64,000 nt of DNA from an uncultured Clostridia bacterium (GCA_900016865.1 FIZI01000013.1:62001-126000); one strand, 5' to 3'. Positions 9,024 to 17,048 are shown, counted from the first letter of the stretch. Notes: generated by a model not told the origin, from the letters alone. Numbers and translations: made by a program.

Positions 9024-10034
9024 ATGAGGCTGTTGCGCAGGTTTGGATGCCGATTCGTTGTGATCCGATTAGAGCTGGTTCTCATCTACTCCATCTTGTT
9101 GCTCATGCTGGTACTGCAAGTGGGGTTGGGTGTATCGTATGACAAGTTGTTGAGGGCTTTCAACGGAGTGCCTCGAGGAGTCGTTTTTGAAGGCCGTGAC
9201 GTATCAGGCCGCTACCGCGATGAGCTCTACGACCTTGTCCAACGCTATGCGTTAGATTTTGATCTTGAGTCCGCAAGTGCGGTGGCTGCGCTGTACGACT
9301 CTAGTGTAGACCACGCTGCAGCAGCTATTGATGTCGAAGCTACTGTGCAGCGGATCCTCAAAGCTCAGCCGGGATCTTATGTCACCGCGGTGATCGCTCG
9401 CGAGGTACAGCGGCCGGACCCGCGCACTGCCACGGACATCAGGCGTGTTGATATCGATCACAAGGCCGTTGCGTTTGCAGTCAATGTCGCTTGGGGCGAC
9501 GAGTACATCGAACCCATGCTCGACCTGTTTGACAGATACGATGCAAGGGCGACTTTCTTTTTTGTCGGCACCTGGGCCCGCAGTCGTCCTGACCTGGTAA
9601 AGGTGATTGCTGAAGCCGGCCACGAGATAGCCAACCACGGGTACGAGCATGTACATGTTTCGAATGCTAGTGCTACGACAATCAAGAAGCTGGTTCAGGA
9701 TAACCAGAATCTCCTGCACTCGATTACCGGTGTCAAGACTCGCCTGTTCGCTCCGCCTTACGGGGAGGTCAACCCTGTAATAGTGAGGGCTGCGGCCGAG
9801 GTTGGGCATTACACAATTATGTGGGATGTGGACACCATCGATTGGCAACTCCCTTCTCCATCTGTCATTACATCTCGAGTCGTCTCCAAGATTCGGCCAG
9901 GGTCAATAGTCCTCATGCATCCGACAGCTCCAACTGTCGAGGCGCTCAGTAAGATATTCGAGACTCTGTCCTCGCAAGGCTACCGAGTGGTGACGGTGTC
10001 CGACCTCATTGATGCAGCCCAAATGCAAGAATGA
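9024..10034 (+). CDS. ylxY: YlxY-type polysaccharide deacetylase-like protein, catalytic residues altered
   Basis: 336 codons from ATG with GGAGG at 9011-9015. A membrane helix near residues 14-33 is followed by a spacer of about 120 residues and a NodB fold. The metal His are kept (ANHGYEH), as are WDVDTIDW and the His of VLMHPTA. The catalytic-base Asp is Asn (FAVNVAWGDEY) and the Arg of the RPPFG motif is Ala (LFAPPYGE). The same changes are, as I recall, typical of the YlxY family, which lies just upstream of mlpA in B. subtilis as it does here. Activity is therefore doubtful; a glycan-binding or spore-envelope role is possible. A 190-bp gap follows in which I see no gene. Confidence 0.86.
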   Translation: MRLLRRFGCRFVVIRLELVLIYSILLLMLVLQVGLGVSYDKLLRAFNGVPRGVVFEGRDVSGRYRDELYDLVQRYALDFDLESASAVAALYDSSVDHAAAAIDVEATVQRILKAQPGSYVTAVIAREVQRPDPRTATDIRRVDIDHKAVAFAVNVAWGDEYIEPMLDLFDRYDARATFFFVGTWARSRPDLVKVIAEAGHEIANHGYEHVHVSNASATTIKKLVQDNQNLLHSITGVKTRLFAPPYGEVNPVIVRAAAEVGHYTIMWDVDTIDWQLPSPSVITSRVVSKIRPGSIVLMHPTAPTVEALSKIFETLSSQGYRVVTVSDLIDAAQMQE

Positions 10035-10225
10035 CGCTGCCTGTCCAGCCTCCTGTTAGTGTTCCTGCCTGACCTGCCGAAGTTCCTTCCAGTTGACAAG
10101 AGGAGGATTCTGTCTCTCCGCCATCGAACTTGTTACGTCTGTATGCGTATCTGAGTTAGTTCATCTAGTCGGTGCTCTCAAGAACGCCCGTTGTGCGCAC
10201 TTGTTGATGAAGGGAAGTTGCATTA

Positions 10226-11503
10226 GTGTACGACGTTACTGTACTGCCCAACGGGGTCATGGTCGTTACTGAAGTCGTGCCCCATGTTAGGTCTGTGTCG
10301 GTGGGCTTTTGGGTCAAAGCTGGGAGTCGAATGGAGAGTCCACGTGTGCGCGGTGTGTCTCACTTGATCGAGCATATGCTGTTCAAAGGGACTCCATCTC
10401 GTACGGCCAAGCAGATCGCTGAAGAAATGGACAGTATTGGCGGACAGCTCAATGCCTATACGTCGAAGGAATACACGTGCTACTACGCGAAGTGCCTGGA
10501 TTCTCACTTGCATGTGGCTGTCGGAATTCTCTCCGACATACTCAAGGATTCCCTGTTGGATGAGGCCGACATAGAGAAGGAGAAGAGCGTCGTCCTCGAA
10601 GAGATTGGTATGTGTGAGGACAATCCGGACGAGTTGGCCCATGATCTGATCTTTAGGGCGCTCTGGGGAGATGACCAGTTGGGAGTCAATACCCTCGGAG
10701 AGCGAGCCACAGTGAGATCGTTGACTAGGGACAACCTAGTCTCATACATGGACAACTGGTATCGCCCGGGCAACCTCTTTGTCGTTGCAGTGGGCAATGT
10801 CTCTCATAGAGATCTAGTTCAGCTTGTCTCGAAGTACCTCGGCGACCTTGAGGGCCCAATCGTCAATACGGCTTTCTCTACGCCCAAGACCGTTGGTGAT
10901 GTATTGACAGTCGAGCGAGACACGGAGCAGGTTCACCTTTGCATAGCAACCTCTGGGGCTTCCCGCGTTGATCCTCAGAGATATCCTGTTGCTGTGTTGG
11001 ATGGGCTCTTGGGTGGAAGCATGAGTTCGAGGCTCTTTCAACACCTGCGTGAGGAACGCGGCTTGGTCTATTCAACCTACAGCTACAACGTATGTTATTC
11101 GGACACCGGGCTGTTCGGGGTGTACGCCGGCATGTCGGCGGAGCAGTTTGAACAGGTCGTAGGGCTCATTATGGCCGAGCTGGACGCAATCATGAAAAGC
11201 GACATCAGGGAAGACGAGGTCACCCGAGCCAAGGAGCAGCTAAAAGGCAACTTGGTTATAAGCCTTGAAAACACAGGCAATCGCATGAGCCGTCTGGCCA
11301 AGCTCGCGATGTTCCATCAGAGACTGACAGCACCTGATGAGCTTGTTCGGAGAATCGACGCAGTGACTCTCGATGACGTAGTCGAGGTGGCCCAGGCTAT
11401 GTTCAGTCAGTCCAAACTTGCGATATCTGCAGTCGGGCCCATCGACTCAAGTATGAGTAAACTGTTAAACTCCACTAGCCGCCGTTTCTGGCGCACAAGA
11501 TAG
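10226..11503 (+). CDS. mlpA: M16-family zinc peptidase (MlpA/YmxG)
   Basis: 425 codons from GTG with AGGGAAG at 10211-10217. Residues 46-50 read HLIEH, the inverted zinc motif HxxEH of pitrilysin-type peptidases, and a distal acidic ligand is expected in VVLEEIGMCEDNPDE about 75 residues later. The second half repeats the M16 fold without the zinc motif, as in MPP-beta-like enzymes. The gene order ylxY-mlpA then the dipicolinate/aspartate genes equals B. subtilis, where MlpA has been linked to control of extracellular proteases. Cytoplasmic; no signal peptide is visible. Confidence 0.93.
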   Translation: MYDVTVLPNGVMVVTEVVPHVRSVSVGFWVKAGSRMESPRVRGVSHLIEHMLFKGTPSRTAKQIAEEMDSIGGQLNAYTSKEYTCYYAKCLDSHLHVAVGILSDILKDSLLDEADIEKEKSVVLEEIGMCEDNPDELAHDLIFRALWGDDQLGVNTLGERATVRSLTRDNLVSYMDNWYRPGNLFVVAVGNVSHRDLVQLVSKYLGDLEGPIVNTAFSTPKTVGDVLTVERDTEQVHLCIATSGASRVDPQRYPVAVLDGLLGGSMSSRLFQHLREERGLVYSTYSYNVCYSDTGLFGVYAGMSAEQFEQVVGLIMAELDAIMKSDIREDEVTRAKEQLKGNLVISLENTGNRMSRLAKLAMFHQRLTAPDELVRRIDAVTLDDVVEVAQAMFSQSKLAISAVGPIDSSMSKLLNSTSRRFWRTR

Positions 11504-11519
11504 TGCTAGGAGCATAGGG

Positions 11520-11582
11520 ATGAGGAAAATCGAGAGCGATGACATCTCTAGGCCGATGTGTGGTCTCCGGAGCGACCGTTGA
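11520..11582 (+). CDS. possible 20-residue peptide ORF
   Basis: An ATG with AGGAG at 11508-11512, seven bases upstream, opens a 20-codon frame (MRKIESDDISRPMCGLRSDR) that ends in TGA 17 codons before nothing else recognisable. It begins 17 bases after the stop of the M16 peptidase gene. It may be a real small gene, the broken start of a lost gene in the place where B. subtilis has ymxH and spoVFA, or chance. Its last five bases overlap the 13-bp inverted repeat at 11578. Confidence 0.25.
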   Translation: MRKIESDDISRPMCGLRSDR

Positions 11583-11621
11583 GCCAACTCGGAGCCATGG
11601 ACGACGGAGAGTTGGCTCAAC
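11578..11621. repeat. 13-bp perfect inverted repeat
   Basis: GTTGAGCCAACTC at 11578-11590 is exactly inverted at 11609-11621 with an 18-base loop. No T-run follows, so it is not a standard terminator. Part of the loop (CGGAGCCATGGACGACGG, from 11590) recurs imperfectly just downstream (CGGAGCCAAGGACGGCGG, from 11631). It could mark a terminated mlpA transcript, a protein site or the scar of a mobile or lost element. Confidence 0.6.
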
Positions 11622-11689
11622 CACAGCGAGCGGAGCCAAGGACGGCGGGATGAGCGGGAAGCAGAGGAGGCCGGTGTTCGACAGAGTGG

Positions 11690-11718
11690 TTGACAATACT
11701 GCGTCTTTAGTAGAGAAT
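11690..11718 (+). promoter_or_regulatory. candidate sigma-A promoter of the riboswitch-controlled dap operon
   Basis: A consensus -35 TTGACA (11690-11695) is separated by 17 bases from GAGAAT (11713-11718), which matches the -10 consensus at four of six positions. Transcription would start near 11725, about 25 bases before the lysine riboswitch. The placement supports the call; the -10 is weak. Confidence 0.55.
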
Positions 11719-11748
11719 GTGTTCAAGATGTAATCGATGGTTTTGTGA

Positions 11749-11944
11749 GTCGGATAGAGGAGCAGGCCGCCAAGAGTAGCCGGGTGTTGCGGGGGCATCA
11801 CCGCTAGGGCATCCGGTGAAAGGGGCGTCTGCCGAAGTCCGGATCCGGGATGCAGGTTTCGGGCTGGGCGTGCAGTGAACAACTGCACGACTGTCACACA
11901 CTGTCACACGCAGAATTCTGTAGTGTGTGGAGCGCTATCATGAC
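11749..11944 (+). promoter_or_regulatory. lysine riboswitch (L box)
   Basis: The stretch reproduces the conserved blocks of the L box in order, as I recall them from the B. subtilis lysC leader: GATAGAGGAGC and AAGAGTA at the 5' side, GGTGAAAGGGGC followed by GCCGAAG, GGGCTGG, a GTGCAGTGAACAACTGCAC hairpin with CTGTCAC, and TGTGGAGCGCTATC at the 3' side. GATAG (11753-11757) pairs with CTATC (11935-11939) and GTC (11749-11751) with GAC (11942-11944) to close the basal helix. An intrinsic terminator follows at 12042. Lysine binding would therefore stop transcription before dapB, fitting the DAP/lysine genes that follow. Confidence 0.92.
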
Positions 11945-12041
11945 GGTTGCGACTACTCCCCGGAGCGCGGCCAGTGAGCCCAGGGAGACTCTTAACCAGT
12001 TGCCGCTAGCTTGTCACTGAGCCAAGCGGTTCACGAGGAGA

Positions 12042-12078
12042 AGTTGGTCCGCCTGATGGTTAGCGACCAGCTTTTTTT
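12042..12078 (+). terminator. intrinsic terminator of the lysine riboswitch expression platform
   Basis: AGTTGGTC (12042-12049) pairs along its whole length, with one G-U pair, with GACCAGCT (12065-12072), and seven T follow (12072-12078). It lies 98 bases after the riboswitch aptamer and 38 bases before the dapB start, as expected for transcriptional attenuation. I could not identify the antiterminator pairing by eye. Confidence 0.8.
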
Positions 12079-12115
12079 GGTCTATCAGGTATCGCGAGGA
12101 TGGTGAATAGAGGCA

Positions 12116-12919
12116 TTGAGCCGGCATAGGGTTGTAGTGGTTGGAGCATGTGGCAAGATGGGTTCAGAAGTGGTTAGAGCAGTTACGTCACAGGGCGACA
12201 TGGAGCTTGTCGGTGCAGTCGACGTTGTCAACTGTGGAGAGGACATCGGTCAGCTCGTCGGACTTGGGCCACTCGGGGTCCCAGTAGTCTCAGACCTGAC
12301 AGAATGCCTCAAGACGGTCGGGGCCACTCACGCGGTCGATTTCACGACACCGCGCAGTGTAAAGAAAAACGCCACAGCAATGCTGAACGCAGGTGTGAGG
12401 CCGGTAGTGGGAACGACAGGGCTCAGCCAGGATGATATCGAGGAGCTAACGGAGCTGTCTGAGCGTCAGAATCTCGGTGGTGTGATCGCTCCGAACTTCG
12501 CGATCGGAGCCGCACTTATGATGAAGTTTGCTGTAGAAGCAAGCAAGTATTTCCCCAGTGTCGAAATAGTTGAGCTCCACCACGACCGCAAACTGGATGC
12601 GCCGTCCGGGACCGCTATCAGGACTGCAGAGATGATCGTCACTGCCGGGCGAAGGCCGACTTCAAGGGACGTATCCGAAATCGAGTCGCTTTCGGGAGCA
12701 AGAGGCGGAGCGTTGGAGGGGATCCGCATTCACAGCATAAGGCTTCCCGGCCTGATTGCTCACCAGGAGGTCATACTGGGGAACGAAGGGCAGATCCTTA
12801 CTATCCGCCATGATTCCACGAGCCGGACGTCGTTTATGCCCGGCGTGATTCTCGCTATCAGGCGAGTGACTGATTTGGATCGGCTTGTCTACGGGATGGA
12901 AAGCCTTCTTGACCTTTGA
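12116..12919 (+). CDS. dapB: 4-hydroxy-tetrahydrodipicolinate reductase DapB
   Basis: 267 codons. The frame is closed upstream by a TGA at 12104-12106, so TTG 12116 is the only start that keeps the N-terminal strand; its ribosome site (AGAGG at 12109-12113) is unusually close. The Rossmann motif VVVGACGKMGSEV binds NAD(P)H, VVGTTGL is conserved, and ELHHDRKLDAPSGTA is the substrate-binding signature with the catalytic His and Lys. It reduces dihydrodipicolinate toward meso-DAP and lysine. It is the first gene after the lysine riboswitch and occupies the place where B. subtilis has spoVFA. Confidence 0.96.
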   Translation: MSRHRVVVVGACGKMGSEVVRAVTSQGDMELVGAVDVVNCGEDIGQLVGLGPLGVPVVSDLTECLKTVGATHAVDFTTPRSVKKNATAMLNAGVRPVVGTTGLSQDDIEELTELSERQNLGGVIAPNFAIGAALMMKFAVEASKYFPSVEIVELHHDRKLDAPSGTAIRTAEMIVTAGRRPTSRDVSEIESLSGARGGALEGIRIHSIRLPGLIAHQEVILGNEGQILTIRHDSTSRTSFMPGVILAIRRVTDLDRLVYGMESLLDL

Positions 12920-13049
12920 GCTAGGCTCCAGGCACCTCAGCTAGCGCGTTCACATAGTATCTTAGAGGGAGTATAGACGACAGTGTGAACTCTCCCAGCG
13001 TTGCTTGGCAGCTGGCCAAGTAGGCCCTTGTCTGTGGGAGGTGCCTTGA

Positions 13050-13637
13050 GTGCGTTTCAAAGGTAGGAAGATCGGATTCGCATTGACTGGGTCGCACTGC
13101 ACCATTCCTGAGGTCCTTCCGGTGATCGAGAGTCTGGTCAAAGACGGTGCAGGGGTGCTTGCCATAGTGTCCGAGTCGGTCAGAGATACCGACACTAGGT
13201 TCGGCACTGCGGAGGAGCTTATGAGATCGCTAGCGCGGATCACTGGTGCTCAGCCCATATCGACTGTAGCAGAAGCCGAGCCACTCGGCCCAAAGAGGTT
13301 GCTGGACTGTCTGGTGATTGCTCCGTGCACCGGAAACACTGCTGCCAGATTGGCCAATGGCATAGTGGACGGGCCTGTCACCATGGCTGCAAAGGCTCAG
13401 CTCCGAAACAAGAGACCGGTAGTGATAGCCATATCTACGAATGACGGCCTCGGGCTAAATGCGAAGAACATCGGGGTTCTGCTGAATACACCTGACATAT
13501 ACATGGTGCCTTACAGGCAGGATAACCCGGCCGAAAAACCCAAGTCTATTGTTGCTTTGATGCATAGAATCCCGGACACTATTGAGTCGGCAATTAACGG
13601 AAAGCAGATCCAGCCGATTATCGTAGGCCCATGCTGA
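13050..13637 (+). CDS. spoVFB: dipicolinate synthase subunit B (SpoVFB/DpaB)
   Basis: 195 codons from GTG, eight bases after GGAGG (13037-13041). A flavoprotein-like fold is seen: KIGFALTGSHCTIPEV at the start, CLVIAPCTGNTAARLANGIVDGPVTMAAKA in the middle (the region that resembles flavin-binding decarboxylases) and RPVVIAISTNDGLG. In spore formers DpaA and DpaB together oxidise dihydrodipicolinate to dipicolinic acid in the mother cell. No dpaA lies in this window. A 130-bp gap before the gene may hold a sporulation promoter, but none is clear. Confidence 0.95.
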   Translation: MRFKGRKIGFALTGSHCTIPEVLPVIESLVKDGAGVLAIVSESVRDTDTRFGTAEELMRSLARITGAQPISTVAEAEPLGPKRLLDCLVIAPCTGNTAARLANGIVDGPVTMAAKAQLRNKRPVVIAISTNDGLGLNAKNIGVLLNTPDIYMVPYRQDNPAEKPKSIVALMHRIPDTIESAINGKQIQPIIVGPC

Positions 13638-13712
13638 TCAGATGCTTCAATAGGTTGTTGCTGGGTCTGCGGCGAATAGGCGTGAAGAGGGGCGCAGAGG
13701 GGGACTAGATAC

Positions 13713-14747
13713 GTGAAAAGGTACAACGTTGCTATTGTGGGAGCTACTGGAGCTGTTGGCAAGGAACTCATAACTCTGCTTGGGGAACGCAAGTTCCCTC
13801 TCAAGTCACTGAGGTTGTTGGCCTCGAGCAGGTCTAAAGGAATGACCATGGATACGCCAATGGGGCCGGTGGTTGTCGAAGAGACGACGTCAGAGTCGTT
13901 TGATGGAATAGATGTGGCTTTCTTTAGCGCAGGCGGATCTGTATCGAAGCAGTTCGCACCGATTGCCGTGCAGAGCGGAGCACTTGTCATAGACAACACC
14001 AGCGCTTTTAGGTTGGATCCGGATGTGCCACTTGTGGTGCCTGAGGTTAACGCTGAAGCGGTCCGCCATCACAAAGGCGTGATCTCCAATCCCAACTGCT
14101 CCACGACGATTATGGCAGTCGCCATTAAGCCAATACACGATCAGGCCAAGATTAAGCGAATCGTAGTCTCAACTTACCAAGCGGTGTCCGGTGCAGGCGT
14201 CAAGGCGATCACTGCTTTGGAGCACGAAAGCCGGAGCCACCTTGCTGGAGAGCCAGTAGAGCCGGCAGTTTTGCCGTACGCATCCGCTCCAACACATCAC
14301 CAGATCGCTTTCAACCTCATCCCGCACATCGATGTGTTCGACGAGATGGGATACACCAAGGAAGAATGGAAGATGGTCAAGGAGACCCAGAAGATAATGA
14401 ATTGCCCAGAGATGGCCATTACAGCCACAACCGTTCGTGTTCCGGTGTTTCGGTGCCACTCAGAATCGATAAACATCGAGACCGAAAGGAAGCTGACTGC
14501 TTCAGAGGCTCGTGAGATCCTGAGCCAGGCTTCGGGTATCAAGGTGGTGGATGATCCAGAGCAGTGTATCTATCCAATGCCCGCGCATCTGTCCGGCAGT
14601 GACGAAGTGTTCGTTGGCAGGATCAGAGAAGACAACTCGATCGAAAAAGGGTTGAACTTGTGGGTGGTGGGTGACCAGATACGAAAGGGTGCTGCTTTGA
14701 ACTCCCTTCAGATAGTTGAGTACATGATCTCAGAGGCCCTCGTGTGA
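13713..14747 (+). CDS. asd: aspartate-semialdehyde dehydrogenase
   Basis: 344 codons from GTG 13713 with a purine-rich GAGGGGG about ten bases upstream. The N-terminus has the NADP-binding GATGAVGKEL (10-19), and SNPNCSTT carries the catalytic Cys129. HQIAFNLIPHID and the late VGDQIRKGAALN are family motifs. It converts aspartyl phosphate to aspartate semialdehyde, the branch compound for DAP, lysine, threonine and methionine. The next gene, aspartokinase, begins eleven bases after its stop. Confidence 0.97.
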   Translation: MKRYNVAIVGATGAVGKELITLLGERKFPLKSLRLLASSRSKGMTMDTPMGPVVVEETTSESFDGIDVAFFSAGGSVSKQFAPIAVQSGALVIDNTSAFRLDPDVPLVVPEVNAEAVRHHKGVISNPNCSTTIMAVAIKPIHDQAKIKRIVVSTYQAVSGAGVKAITALEHESRSHLAGEPVEPAVLPYASAPTHHQIAFNLIPHIDVFDEMGYTKEEWKMVKETQKIMNCPEMAITATTVRVPVFRCHSESINIETERKLTASEAREILSQASGIKVVDDPEQCIYPMPAHLSGSDEVFVGRIREDNSIEKGLNLWVVGDQIRKGAALNSLQIVEYMISEALV

Positions 14748-14757
14748 GGTGGGTAAC

Positions 14758-15975
14758 ATGGGACTGGTTGTTCAGAAGTTCGGAGGTACGTCGCTCGCAA
14801 CCCTCGAGGGCCGTGAGCGTGTAGCAGACATAGTCTGCCGCACCGTTGCGCAAGGCTATGATGTGGTGGTTGTTGTCTCTGCGATTGGACGTTACCCCGA
14901 TGCGTACTCGACAGACGGGCTCCTCAAGCTCGTTGAAGGCTATGCAGAGTGGCAGGATCTGCGAGAGAAGGACCTGTTGATGTCTTGCGGAGAAGTCATC
15001 TCTGCCGTCGTTATGGCGCACCTTCTAAGGAGTAAGGGATGCAAGGCAGCTGCTCTCACCGGCGGTCAGGCTGGAGTGACAACGACTCGTGATCATTGCG
15101 ACGCCCACATTACAAGAGTAGATACTGATAGAATCCGGCGCCATTTGATGCGACAAGAGATCGTGGTAGTCGCAGGGTTTCAGGGCGTGACAGAAGATGG
15201 AGAAGTCACCACTTTGGGCCGCGGGGGCAGCGACACTACGGCTGCGGCTCTTGGTGTCGCACTGAAGGCCGATCGCATTGAGGTCTATACGGATGTCAAT
15301 GGGATCATGACTGCCGACCCGCGTCTTGTCAAGTCGGCAACGACTGTAAGCTGCTTAAGCTACAGAGAGGTTTGCGAGATGGCGGAGATGGGAGCCAGGG
15401 TAATACACCCGAGAGCAGTTGAAATCGCGATGGAGGGCGGATTGCCTATAGTGATACGCAGTACCTTTAGTGACGATGAAGGGACTCAAGTCGGTGCGGT
15501 TCCGGGAACACCCGGAGTTGTCGAGATAGGAAGCGACCGAGTGGTGACCAGTATTGCTCACATCGCCAACCTCGCTCAAGTGCGGGTTGTGGCCGAGGGT
15601 GACAAACCTCTGCCTGCGCGTGAGCTTTTCAGGAGTCTTGCCAACGTCGGTGTAAGTGTTGATCTGATAAATCTGTCGCCACACGATGCTTCGTTTACCA
15701 TTCGCTCTGCCGAAGCTGAGAAGGCTTCAGCAGCGTTGCGAGATTTGGGACTCAATTTTGTCGTTGAAGACGGGTTTGCCAAAGTCTCGGCTGTCGGTGC
15801 AGGAATGCGAGGAGTGCCGGGCGTGATGGCTGCCATTGTTGAAGCGCTGACGGACGCAGGGATTAGGATCTATCAGACCGCCGACTCTCACACGAGTATA
15901 TCTTGCCTCGTGCGCATGGAGGACATGGAGGCTGCGGCAGTCGCGTTGCACGACAGATTCAGGCTTTCGAAGTAA
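14758..15975 (+). CDS. dapG: aspartokinase with C-terminal ACT domains
   Basis: 405 codons from ATG 14758 behind GAGGTGGG (14746-14753); GTG 14749 overlaps that site. The kinase domain opens with VVQKFGGTSLA and contains the nucleotide and aspartate motifs TTLGRGGSDTTA and YTDVNGIMTADPR. Two ACT domains fill residues about 260-405. It phosphorylates aspartate, the first step of the pathway. By order (asd-dapG-dapA) it matches B. subtilis DapG, which is feedback controlled by meso-DAP; the effector here cannot be read from sequence. Confidence 0.96.
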   Translation: MGLVVQKFGGTSLATLEGRERVADIVCRTVAQGYDVVVVVSAIGRYPDAYSTDGLLKLVEGYAEWQDLREKDLLMSCGEVISAVVMAHLLRSKGCKAAALTGGQAGVTTTRDHCDAHITRVDTDRIRRHLMRQEIVVVAGFQGVTEDGEVTTLGRGGSDTTAAALGVALKADRIEVYTDVNGIMTADPRLVKSATTVSCLSYREVCEMAEMGARVIHPRAVEIAMEGGLPIVIRSTFSDDEGTQVGAVPGTPGVVEIGSDRVVTSIAHIANLAQVRVVAEGDKPLPARELFRSLANVGVSVDLINLSPHDASFTIRSAEAEKASAALRDLGLNFVVEDGFAKVSAVGAGMRGVPGVMAAIVEALTDAGIRIYQTADSHTSISCLVRMEDMEAAAVALHDRFRLSK

Positions 15976-15995
15976 GACCGGGGAGGGATAGCACC

Positions 15996-16877
15996 ATGGC
16001 AGACTTTGGAGCGCTCCTGGTAGCTATGGTTACGCCGATGAACAAGGACATGAGTGTCGACATTGCCGGCGCACGTGAGTTGGCGAGACGGTTGGTAGAT
16101 GATGGCTGTGACGGACTTGTTGTGTCCGGTTCGACAGGCGAATCGTCTGCCTTGACTGACAGTGAGAAAGTCGCACTTTTTGAAGCAGTTGTTGAGGAGG
16201 TAGGCGGTAAAGCTGCTGTGATAGCCGGTACAGGCACTTATTGCACAGCCCAGAGTATTGAACTGACGCGCAGTGCAGAGAGAGTCGGAGTCGATGGGAT
16301 CATGCTTGTGACTCCCTACTACAACAAGCCTCCTCAGAGAGCACTTGTTGAGCACTTCTCATCAATCGCGGCGTCTACGTCCTTGCCTGTCATCCTTTAC
16401 AATGTTCCTTCCAGGACTGCGTGCAACATGGCGCCGGAGACAGTAGCGGAGTTGAGCCGGATCAAGAACATCGCTGGCATCAAAGAGGCTAGCGGAGACA
16501 TGACTCAGGTCTCTTGGATCAGAGCCATGACCAGCAGTGACTTCGCCATCTATAGCGGCAACGATGCTGATACCTTGCCAGTGTTGGCTCTCGGAGGGCG
16601 AGGCGTCATCAGCGTTGCTGGCAATCTAGTTTCCAGGACCATGAAGGCAATGATAGAGTCTTTCGAGGCTGGAAACACCCCAAAGGCCAGGGATCTGCAC
16701 CTGAAGCTGCTGCCTTTGTTTGAAGCTCTATTTGTCGAGTCCAACCCAATACCTGTGAAGTACGCGATGAGTCTTCTAGGGATGCCGGCTGGGCCTCTTC
16801 GCCTTCCGCTCGTCGAGATCTCGGACGCGGCTGCGAAAGAAGTCCGTGACGCACTGAGCGGCCTCGGTTTGATCTAG
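15996..16877 (+). CDS. dapA: 4-hydroxy-tetrahydrodipicolinate synthase DapA
   Basis: 293 codons from ATG 15996 with GGGGAGGG at 15980-15987; the length matches the family. It is a TIM-barrel class I aldolase with GSTGES (45-50), Tyr135 in ILYNVPSRT and the Schiff-base Lys163 in AGIKEASGD. It condenses pyruvate with aspartate semialdehyde. The product goes both to DapB (lysine, DAP) and to dipicolinate synthase during sporulation. It appears to end the riboswitch operon, since a promoter and a terminator follow before RNase J. Confidence 0.97.
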   Translation: MADFGALLVAMVTPMNKDMSVDIAGARELARRLVDDGCDGLVVSGSTGESSALTDSEKVALFEAVVEEVGGKAAVIAGTGTYCTAQSIELTRSAERVGVDGIMLVTPYYNKPPQRALVEHFSSIAASTSLPVILYNVPSRTACNMAPETVAELSRIKNIAGIKEASGDMTQVSWIRAMTSSDFAIYSGNDADTLPVLALGGRGVISVAGNLVSRTMKAMIESFEAGNTPKARDLHLKLLPLFEALFVESNPIPVKYAMSLLGMPAGPLRLPLVEISDAAAKEVRDALSGLGLI

Positions 16878-16901
16878 ACTGAGACATCTCTGTCAGTCTT
16901 G

Positions 16902-16930
16902 TTGAGCAGAGTATACCTATGAGGTATAAT
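16902..16930 (+). promoter_or_regulatory. sigma-A promoter of the RNase J gene
   Basis: TTGAGC (16902-16907), a 17-base spacer and a perfect TATAAT (16925-16930) lie 25 bases after the dapA stop. Transcription should start near 16937 and give a leader of about 112 nt before the RNase J start codon. Confidence 0.78.
16912..16928. promoter_or_regulatory. operator-like palindrome over the RNase J promoter
   Basis: TATACCT (16912-16918) is exactly inverted at AGGTATA (16922-16928) around a 3-base centre. The repeat covers the end of the spacer and four bases of the -10 box, where a bound repressor would block RNA polymerase. No regulator for it is known from the window. Confidence 0.5.
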
Positions 16931-16962
16931 AGCTACCGGGAGCACTAGTCAAGCTAGTCTCA

Positions 16963-17020
16963 CCTTCGAGAAGGTACCGGTTTCAATCGTTGAAGTTGGT
17001 CTTCTCGAAGGCGTTTTTTT
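16963..17020 (+). terminator. intrinsic terminator within the RNase J leader
   Basis: CCTTCGAGAAG (16963-16973) pairs perfectly with CTTCTCGAAGG (17001-17011); an inner TTCAA/TTGAA helix lies in the loop and seven T follow at 17014-17020. It ends dap operon transcripts, but it also lies downstream of the RNase J promoter, so RNase J transcripts must read through it. Confidence 0.88.
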
Positions 17021-17048
17021 GCAGTTAGGATGGTGATTGTAACAAGGC

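Noticed and set aside
10093-10125. TTGACA before mlpA as a promoter
   Set aside because: No acceptable -10 box at 16-18 bases spacing.
11539-11733. 64-codon frame after mlpA as a gene
   Set aside because: It runs through the inverted repeat, has no ribosome site and an unlikely composition rich in Arg, Gly and Ser.
16963-17020. T-box leader before RNase J
   Set aside because: GGTACCGG looks like part of a T-box, but the AGGGTGGNACCGCG block and a specifier stem are missing.
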